5,903 nucleotides of DNA from Helicobacteraceae bacterium. GTDB lineage: Bacteria > Campylobacterota > Campylobacteria > Campylobacterales > Sulfurimonadaceae. The position numbers were made by a program, and so were the translations under genes. Numbering within the stretch: the stretch's first letter is position 1; the number at the start of each line of letters is the position of its first letter. The notes under the pieces are model-generated. The model had not been told where the DNA came from. It worked only from the letters and a program-made list of their open reading frames with translations, and did not search any database. Shown one piece after another: positions 1 through 4,726 of this stretch. Location of the stretch: the NCBI GenBank assembly GCA_030642185.1, contig DAOWOG010000098.1, positions 1 to 5,903 on the forward strand, written 5' to 3'.

Positions 1-782
1 CTCTGCTCAAGGGTTCGATTCATATTTTCGATAAACACCTGAGAACTGATTGTGTCAAAGACGGCATTGAGCTTCTCAAAATTTTCCATACTTTTTTGAA
101 AATAGGTCTGCTCGATCTCCTCTTTTTCCCAAAAGTATACCTGTGTAGCCTGCTTGATCATTCTCACATCTTTTTCAAAGCTGCTTACTCCTGTTTTTTC
201 ATAAAAGATCCACCAGATTGAGAGAAAAATACCGTAAATGGAGACATAAAATGCCGTACCTACCCCGCCAAGCAGCAGTGATATCTCCTGCTCAAGTGCC
301 TCAGAAGTCTGAGATGAGAAGTCCGGCATCGAGATGGCGATGCTGATGAAGGTTCCCAAAATCCCCAGTGTCGGAAAAATACCGGCAGCTACCGATGAAA
401 AATTCTCATTGCGCAGCGTAGAACTGAACTCTTTGATAAAACCTTCAAAAGGGACATTGGCTTTGGTTGTGTCGACAATACTCAACAGATTATTATTGAT
501 GTATGCAGAGAGTTCCATCTTCATCGGCTCAAAACGTTTTTTAAACTGGCAAGCGGCGTAAAAGGCGTTATGACGCATAAAAAAGAGGAAAATAATAAAA
601 ATAATACCGATCAGTATAACACTGTGAATCTCTGTCTTAAGCGGAACCAACTCCATGTAACCGCCTATAACAATTAAAAAAATCACTAATGGAAGCCATA
701 CCAGCGTCACAAGCCGCATTACACAGCTTCTTTTGGTGCGAAACTCCAGCGAGAGATCCGCAAAATTCTGCTCATTAACCAT
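1..782 (-). CDS. MotA/TolQ/ExbB-family proton-channel protein, C-terminus cut by window edge
   Basis: This is an inner-membrane ion-channel subunit of the MotA/TolQ/ExbB superfamily, which couples proton or sodium flow to mechanical work on a partner protein. Seen: the reading frame is open from the ATG at 782 to the left edge, giving 260 codons with no stop. Hydrophobic segments lie at about residues 21-43, 53-69, 132-151 and 169-193, with a roughly 60-residue charged loop between the second and third. The third helix carries the family signature FPTLGILGTFISIAIS (Pro137, Gly140, Gly143, Thr144). The fourth contains GGVGTAFYVSIYG with Thr176. Four helices with a long loop between helices 2 and 3 match MotA topology better than three-helix TolQ/ExbB. 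Residues 195-260 look helical and charged, so an extended cytoplasmic tail is likely. An AAAGGA ribosome site sits 5 nt before the ATG. The partner (MotB, ExbD, or an OmpA-domain protein) would lie to the left, out of view, so the exact subfamily is undetermined. Confidence 0.88.
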   Translation of the reverse strand, partial: MVNEQNFADLSLEFRTKRSCVMRLVTLVWLPLVIFLIVIGGYMELVPLKTEIHSVILIGIIFIIFLFFMRHNAFYAACQFKKRFEPMKMELSAYINNNLLSIVDTTKANVPFEGFIKEFSSTLRNENFSSVAAGIFPTLGILGTFISIAISMPDFSSQTSEALEQEISLLLGGVGTAFYVSIYGIFLSIWWIFYEKTGVSSFEKDVRMIKQATQVYFWEKEEIEQTYFQKSMENFEKLNAVFDTISSQVFIENMNRTLEQ

Positions 783-787
783 CAGAA

Positions 788-793
788 TCCTTT
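788..793 (-). promoter_or_regulatory. Ribosome binding site of the MotA-like gene
   Basis: On the minus strand this reads AAAGGA and stands 5 nt before the ATG at 782. It supports that start, which is followed by a short polar segment and then the first membrane helix. Confidence 0.6.
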
Positions 794-836
794 ATATCAT
801 TTTCTAATTCTACATCAACAAATATTAACTAAACAT

Positions 837-846
837 TGAAGCTTCA
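837..846. repeat. 10-bp perfect palindrome in the divergent intergenic region
   Basis: TGAAGCTTCA is its own reverse complement. It lies in the 232-bp gap (783-1014) between the divergent MotA-like and lipoprotein genes, about 55 bp upstream of the MotA-like start. Position and symmetry would suit a dimeric regulator's operator, but a 10-mer palindrome can arise by chance and no second copy was seen nearby. Confidence 0.3.
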
Positions 847-958
847 GCTCACATTCCCTAAATTCCATTTAATAGTTGTTAACCATAGTATTCACATTTT
901 TGTTATATACTTATCTTAAGCAAGGGAGTATAGTGATCTCAACCTTTAATAAAGAAGA

Positions 959-967
959 TGCTATAAA
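959..967 (+). promoter_or_regulatory. Candidate extended -10 promoter for the lipoprotein gene
   Basis: TGCTATAAA fits the extended -10 form TG-n-TATAAt and would start transcription about 40 nt before the ATG at 1015. No clear -35 hexamer is present at 16-18 bp, which is common in Campylobacterota, where the -10 dominates. Other AT-rich hexamers (TATATA near 905, TATAGT near 929) are alternatives. The rest of the 783-1014 gap is AT-rich and holds no gene that I can support. Confidence 0.35.
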
Positions 968-1002
968 TTACTATATTTTCAGTGACGGCCAAAAATCAAA
1001 GC

Positions 1003-1008
1003 AAGGAG
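1003..1008 (+). promoter_or_regulatory. Ribosome binding site that fixes the lipoprotein start
   Basis: AAGGAG, a near-perfect Shine-Dalgarno sequence, ends 6 nt before the ATG at 1015. It picks this ATG over the in-frame GTG at 982, which would prepend 11 polar residues to a signal peptide that is well formed without them. Confidence 0.8.
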
Positions 1009-1014
1009 CTTATT

Positions 1015-1959
1015 ATGAAAAATTGGAAACTTATTGTTGGTGCTGCTGCTGCAGCCTCCTTCCTCTTCGTCGGTTGTGGAGGCGGCAGTGATGATGCGCC
1101 TGCAAACGGAGGGGATACGATACCGGCTACTTCTAACATGACACCGCAAAATGTTGATGATATGGCAACAACAACTGCCGGTCAATTGGGATGTGTCTAT
1201 ACATCAAATAATCCTGCCCCGGCACTGCGTACTGCCCAGTCAGCTTCAAACCTTTTGGTTGTAAAAAAAGTAACTGAAAAAATAGTGATAGGCACTGTTG
1301 TCGACACATCATTAAGAGGTGCTCCACAACGTGAAGTACAAGTTGAAAATGGAAATTGTGGCGGTAATTACACCTTGACCTCGACTGATACAACCTTCAA
1401 TATTGTATTTAACGACTATTGTACAACAGATCTTGGTGGTGTTGAAACAAAAGTAAATGGTAGTGCAAATATTCAGATGGTATCACTTGATCCAATTAAT
1501 GTCGCACTATCTACACCGAACTCGATTACTGTAAAAAGTACCAATCCTGAAACAAATGAACAAATCGATGTCGAAATCAATGTTCAAAATGGACAAGCCA
1601 CTCAGGCTGCTGACGGTTCAACAACATTGACTGCATCGTCAGTATACATAAAAGATAATGTTTCTGGTGAAGAATTCAGTGCAACCAATCTGTCTGCGAC
1701 AATGAGCGAAAACGGCAACATTGCATTCAGCGCGGACATGGTACTTCCGGATCTTGGACCAACCCATATAGTCGGTGATATTACAGATGCCGGTCTCGGT
1801 ACGATCACACTGACTAGCGGTGGGGATACAACGGTCATCACATCGACAAGTGAAGGCGTATTTACCGTTACTACAAATGGAACGCAAACCGGGGTAATGG
1901 ACTGTTCAATGGTTGAAACAGACTCATTACTGGAAGACGTTACCGGCGTATTTCCTTAA
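1015..1959 (+). CDS. Secreted lipoprotein of unknown function, beta-rich, four mature-part cysteines besides the lipid-anchor Cys
   Basis: This 314-residue protein is not one I can assign a function to. Seen: the N-terminus has a lysine-containing start, an alanine-rich core (Ala10-14) and the lipobox-like FVGC with Cys21. A CGGGS stretch and a polar linker to about residue 50 follow, as expected for a lipidated protein tethered to a membrane. The mature part is rich in Thr, Ser, Asn, Val and Gly with alternating hydrophobic residues, which suggests beta structure. Besides Cys21 it has Cys60, Cys115, Cys136 and Cys297. The segment around 112-150 (GNCGGNYT, then FNDYC, then VNGSAN) resembles, from memory, a pattern in uncharacterised lipoproteins of other Proteobacteria. 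Disulfides 115-136 and 60-297 are a guess. There is no recognisable catalytic motif. The gene stands alone, is divergent from the MotA-like gene, and ends at a strong terminator. Confidence 0.85.
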   Translation: MKNWKLIVGAAAAASFLFVGCGGGSDDAPANGGDTIPATSNMTPQNVDDMATTTAGQLGCVYTSNNPAPALRTAQSASNLLVVKKVTEKIVIGTVVDTSLRGAPQREVQVENGNCGGNYTLTSTDTTFNIVFNDYCTTDLGGVETKVNGSANIQMVSLDPINVALSTPNSITVKSTNPETNEQIDVEINVQNGQATQAADGSTTLTASSVYIKDNVSGEEFSATNLSATMSENGNIAFSADMVLPDLGPTHIVGDITDAGLGTITLTSGGDTTVITSTSEGVFTVTTNGTQTGVMDCSMVETDSLLEDVTGVFP

Positions 1960-1966
1960 CCGAACT

Positions 1967-2002
1967 CACGTCTCTCTTCATCCTTTGAAGAGAACGTGTT
2001 TT
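1967..2002 (+). terminator. Rho-independent terminator of the lipoprotein gene
   Basis: CACGT (1967-1971) pairs with ACGTG (1994-1998). After one bulged C at 1972, TCTCTTC (1973-1979) pairs with GAAGAGA (1987-1993) around the 7-nt loop ATCCTTT. The stem of 12 pairs is followed directly by TTTT (1999-2002). It starts 8 nt after the lipoprotein stop codon. The phoD-like gene converges on it from the right and ends 12 nt away. On that strand the stem forms equally well but has no T-run after it, so it may serve phoD only weakly. Confidence 0.85.
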
Positions 2003-2014
2003 CAACTGTTTAGT

Positions 2015-4225
2015 TCAACGCTCAACAAGTGTACTGTCAGAGAAGACAGAAAATATCTTTTCTGTAAAAAGGCTGTTTAAGTCTTCTGTGTCATAAAGAT
2101 TTTTAGAACTATAAGCGGGATCAATTAGTCGCGTATATGCAGTAATCTTATCATTTTCCACTTCCAGAACTACATAACCATTGTGCAGTGTATCAACCTC
2201 TTTAAGTACCGAAAACGTTTCATTTTCCTCGACAAGCTTCTGATTGCTCTCTTTGAGAAAAGCATCAAGATCAAGATTTTCAATAATCTCTGCCAGTCCT
2301 TCGATCTGTGAGACAAGGTCACTTTGCAGTATCTTGGTATAGAGCATTTCGGCAAAAGTGATCGATGAGATGGAACTGCCGGTAAATTCTGCCACACCAT
2401 GATGATCAGTGATAAACGTCGAGTGGATATCACCTGAGATGATGACACTTCGGTTTGATCGAAGTTTTTCCAGCATCTCTTCACGTTTCAGCGTAAAACC
2501 GTCAAACTGATCGACATTGATATAAAACATTGTCCTGAGCTCATCGGGAAGTATTTCGAAGCTGCTTAGATCAACAATCATCGGTGCCATCGAAACTGAA
2601 TTGGCATAAACACGCCATGCAGCATCAGATTGCAGTTTCTCATCGATCCACTGCTGCTGTTCATCACCGTAGACATTATCTGCTCCATGCATGCCCCGAT
2701 AGATATCGAACGCCTCTTTGACCACCATATAACGTGATCCGACTCCACTGGATGCAAAAAGGTCCGCCTTTCCAAGATGAATGTAAGCGAGCCCTTTTTC
2801 CAGGGCATTATATTCATCGTCTCCCTCTGTCTGATAGATCAATGGTTTTTCTAATGCAGGAGAAACGGCTTTATTATAAGCTTTGAGCATCTCATTGGCG
2901 ACGAAAGCACTGATTTTTCCCTGGATCATTTGAGTAGCTTTCCTTGAAGCCGAAATCAGGTCAAGACCGCTTGAAAAGTACATCGGTGTCAGAATCTGTG
3001 TCAACACCACCCTATAAGCATCATGAGGGGGACTATCCACATCGATATACGGACCAAAACGTTCCTCATTCATTACATAGAGCGTTTCGCCGTCATTTCC
3101 ATCAGGAAGCTGATCGTAGTAATGGATCAACTGCGCTTTATCAGCAAACACTGTTCCGGGAAACGCATCCTCCTCAATCAGATGATCAGGCCGATAGGTT
3201 CGGTAATCCGTTAAAATCAGATGCAGGTTATTGCCAAAATGAAAGTCCCTATAAATAACCGGATCGCCTTCTTCATCCAGCAGGAGCATACTCTCAGGAC
3301 TCATCACCCCCTGATCATCAAGCCCTGCTTCCAAGGGCATATACTCAAAATAGGCTCTTTGAGAGTTTTGTTTGCGCTCCGGATCATGCTCATTGATTCG
3401 GCCTCCAAAATAGTTGGCACTGGCTCCGAAATTATCATCACTGTATTCATGATCATCCCAAATGGCGATCATAGGGAAACGTTCATGTATTTTTTGCAGC
3501 ATCTCATCACTGCGGTAGACCTGGTACAGTTGACGGTAATTATCAACAGAACGGGCTGCATAAAAAACAGTCCCCTCAGACTGAAGCCTGATCGTACCCT
3601 CAATATCACGAAAAACAATTTTTCGGTTTTCATCACCTGATTGAAAAGCGGGATCACCTGTTGTCTCATAGATATAATCACCCAGATGCACGATAAAATC
3701 CATATCATCAAACTGAAGCATATCCGCATAGGTATTATAGTAGCGTCCTATATAATCCTGACAGGAGACAGAGGTAAATTTGATTTTCTGCGTATCCGAT
3801 GCTGCTGGTGCTGTTTTGGTACGACCTGTTCTGGAGTAGTTTTGTTTAAAACGAAAACGATAATAGTAGTAGGTATAGGATTCTAACTGATCCACTCTGA
3901 TTTTGATGCAGTTATCGAAGACAGCGTAGGCGGTAACCGTTTTCTGAAGGACTATCTGCTCAAACGCTTCATCGGTTGCAACTTCCAACTCTACTGAAAG
4001 ATCTTCTCCTGATAAAGCGATATCTTCGACCCTTGTCCACAAAATGACACTGCTTTCACGGGGATCACCCGAAGCTACTGACTGCGGAAAATAGTGTGGC
4101 ACATTTTCTGTTGCAGAGCCTCCGCCGCAACCGCTAAAGAGGGCAGGTACAAAAACAATACCTGAACCCAGCATCATCAGCTTTAACACATCCCTGCGCT
4201 CAAAATTCTTCAATCCATTTTCCAT
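2015..4225 (-). CDS. phoD: PhoD-family alkaline phosphatase/phosphodiesterase, Tat-exported, with large insertion
   Basis: This 736-residue enzyme belongs to the PhoD metallophosphoesterases, which hydrolyse phosphomonoesters and phosphodiesters outside the cytoplasmic membrane using an iron-calcium centre. Seen: a twin-arginine signal (ERRDVLK, Arg10-Arg11), a hydrophobic core to about residue 30, and FSGC with Cys33 as a possible lipobox. The PhoD N-terminal domain spans about 46-140 (SVASGDP, VILWTRV). The catalytic domain has SCQDY with Cys155, the family's metal-ligand cysteine region, then HLGDYIYE with Asp183, WDDHE with Asp257, Asp258 and His259, TDYRTYR at 339-345, and SGDIH with Asp599 and His601. 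All core motifs are intact. It is longer than Bacillus PhoD (about 580 residues), mainly because of about 150 extra residues between 346 and 519. The start at 4225 places the Tat motif correctly and has a modest AAGGCAGG ribosome site upstream. It is divergent from the receptor operon. The true substrate is unknown. Confidence 0.93.
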   Translation of the reverse strand: MENGLKNFERRDVLKLMMLGSGIVFVPALFSGCGGGSATENVPHYFPQSVASGDPRESSVILWTRVEDIALSGEDLSVELEVATDEAFEQIVLQKTVTAYAVFDNCIKIRVDQLESYTYYYYRFRFKQNYSRTGRTKTAPAASDTQKIKFTSVSCQDYIGRYYNTYADMLQFDDMDFIVHLGDYIYETTGDPAFQSGDENRKIVFRDIEGTIRLQSEGTVFYAARSVDNYRQLYQVYRSDEMLQKIHERFPMIAIWDDHEYSDDNFGASANYFGGRINEHDPERKQNSQRAYFEYMPLEAGLDDQGVMSPESMLLLDEEGDPVIYRDFHFGNNLHLILTDYRTYRPDHLIEEDAFPGTVFADKAQLIHYYDQLPDGNDGETLYVMNEERFGPYIDVDSPPHDAYRVVLTQILTPMYFSSGLDLISASRKATQMIQGKISAFVANEMLKAYNKAVSPALEKPLIYQTEGDDEYNALEKGLAYIHLGKADLFASSGVGSRYMVVKEAFDIYRGMHGADNVYGDEQQQWIDEKLQSDAAWRVYANSVSMAPMIVDLSSFEILPDELRTMFYINVDQFDGFTLKREEMLEKLRSNRSVIISGDIHSTFITDHHGVAEFTGSSISSITFAEMLYTKILQSDLVSQIEGLAEIIENLDLDAFLKESNQKLVEENETFSVLKEVDTLHNGYVVLEVENDKITAYTRLIDPAYSSKNLYDTEDLNSLFTEKIFSVFSDSTLVER

Positions 4226-4255
4226 GCCTGACCTGCCTTGTCTATACTTCTTTTT

Positions 4256-4264
4256 ATTATATCA
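4256..4264 (-). promoter_or_regulatory. Extended -10 promoter of the phoD-like gene
   Basis: On the minus strand this reads TGATATAAT, an exact TG-n-TATAAT. It sits 30 bp before the ATG at 4225 and implies a leader of roughly 24 nt. No -35 hexamer resembling TTGACA is visible at 16-18 bp. Confidence 0.5.
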
Positions 4265-4270
4265 GCAATT

Positions 4271-4276
4271 ATTATA
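4271..4276 (-). promoter_or_regulatory. Second candidate -10 box upstream of the phoD-like gene
   Basis: A second perfect TATAAT on the minus strand lies exactly 15 bp upstream of the first. The two boxes could give tandem start sites for phoD. It lacks a TG extension and a clear -35, so it is the weaker of the two. Confidence 0.35.
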
Positions 4277-4311
4277 CTGTTTATCCTGTAAAGTAACACG
4301 GCTTTAAATAA

Positions 4312-4320
4312 TGCTATACT
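4312..4320 (+). promoter_or_regulatory. Extended -10 promoter of the small ORF-TonB receptor operon
   Basis: TGCTATACT fits TG-n-TATAat and lies 28 bp before the GTG start at 4349, implying a leader of about 22 nt. It is about 50 bp from the phoD -10 facing the other way, so one regulator bound between them could control both. Confidence 0.45.
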
Positions 4321-4337
4321 TTTGCCAATTATTTTTC

Positions 4338-4343
4338 AGGAAA
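4338..4343 (+). promoter_or_regulatory. Ribosome binding site that selects a GTG start
   Basis: AGGAAA lies 5 nt before the GTG at 4349. The overlapping ATG at 4347 meets a stop at once, and the in-frame TTG at 4322 abuts the predicted -10 and has no ribosome site, so GTG at 4349 is the best start. Confidence 0.55.
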
Positions 4344-4348
4344 CCGAT

Positions 4349-4726
4349 GTGAAAGCACCTAAAGGGTTCGCAAAGAACTACTTTACTTTATCTGCCATCC
4401 AGGCCTACAGCACCCACCCGATGCTGCACCAGATCGATGCGCGTATCCATGCTTTTATCCTTCAAATCGGCGAGGAGTGTGACGAAGAGCTTTCAGATGG
4501 TGATTTAGAAGCCCTGCTATGCAGCGAACACTCCTCTGTTCCTGCGCATGCAGGGCACTGTAACTGTTACTATAACCGTCTCACCCGCAATCTTATCCGA
4601 CAAAATCCCAGACCAAAACTTTTAATCCGTCTTTACCGATATACCAATTCAGCAATTTCACCGCCGTATCAAAGCATCTACTCATCAAACATTTTCAATA
4701 ACAACGAAGGAATAATCTATGACTAA
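4349..4726 (+). CDS. Hypothetical 125-residue Cys/His-containing protein, coupled to TonB receptor
   Basis: I do not recognise this protein. Seen: it starts at GTG with a good ribosome site, has no signal peptide or membrane segment, and so is probably cytoplasmic. Residues 8-62 look helical and acidic towards the end (GEECDEELSDGDLEALL). Residues 58-73 concentrate Cys58, His61, His67, His70, Cys71 and Cys73, which could bind a metal. The stretch 74-98 is basic (several Arg and Lys), and the last 25 residues are low in complexity, rich in Ser, Asn and Tyr. Its stop overlaps the receptor's ATG by 8 nt, so the two are likely translationally coupled in one transcript. It could be a small regulator or metal-binding accessory factor for the receptor's substrate, but that is inferred from position only. 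The chance that it is not a real gene is modest: the frame is open and codon choice in the first 90 codons looks normal. Confidence 0.6.
   Translation: MKAPKGFAKNYFTLSAIQAYSTHPMLHQIDARIHAFILQIGEECDEELSDGDLEALLCSEHSSVPAHAGHCNCYYNRLTRNLIRQNPRPKLLIRLYRYTNSAISPPYQSIYSSNIFNNNEGIIYD
4707..4711 (+). promoter_or_regulatory. Ribosome binding site of the TonB receptor inside the upstream ORF
   Basis: AAGGA lies 7 nt before the ATG at 4719, within the last codons of the 125-residue ORF. This supports translational coupling and the receptor start. Confidence 0.65.

Noticed and set aside
334..561. Plus-strand 75-codon frame opposite the MotA-like gene
   Set aside because: It is an antisense shadow; the minus strand holds an uninterrupted family signature and clear membrane helices.
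982..1014. GTG start that extends the lipoprotein by 11 residues
   Set aside because: The extension is polar and would spoil the signal peptide; the ideal Shine-Dalgarno sequence points to the ATG at 1015.
876..1091. 71-codon plus-strand frame with a CWCCCC run
   Set aside because: It overlaps the lipoprotein signal peptide in another frame; the Cys run is the shifted reading of its GCT repeats, there is no ribosome site, and the better frame is fixed by AAGGAG before the ATG at 1015.
2944..3886. Several plus-strand frames of 60-140 codons opposite phoD
   Set aside because: All lie antisense to an intact PhoD with conserved motifs, lack ribosome sites and show no recognisable protein features.
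4250..4280. Possible Fur box in the AT-rich divergent region
   Set aside because: The AT-rich stretch does not show the 7-1-7 inverted repeat of Fur sites; direct repeats of TATAAT explain it better.
4226..4370. Possible Pho box (TTTC repeats on the minus strand near 4334-4358)
   Set aside because: The repeats are 11 bp apart and imperfect, they overlap the ribosome site and first codons of the plus-strand ORF, and they do not match the Campylobacter or enterobacterial consensus.
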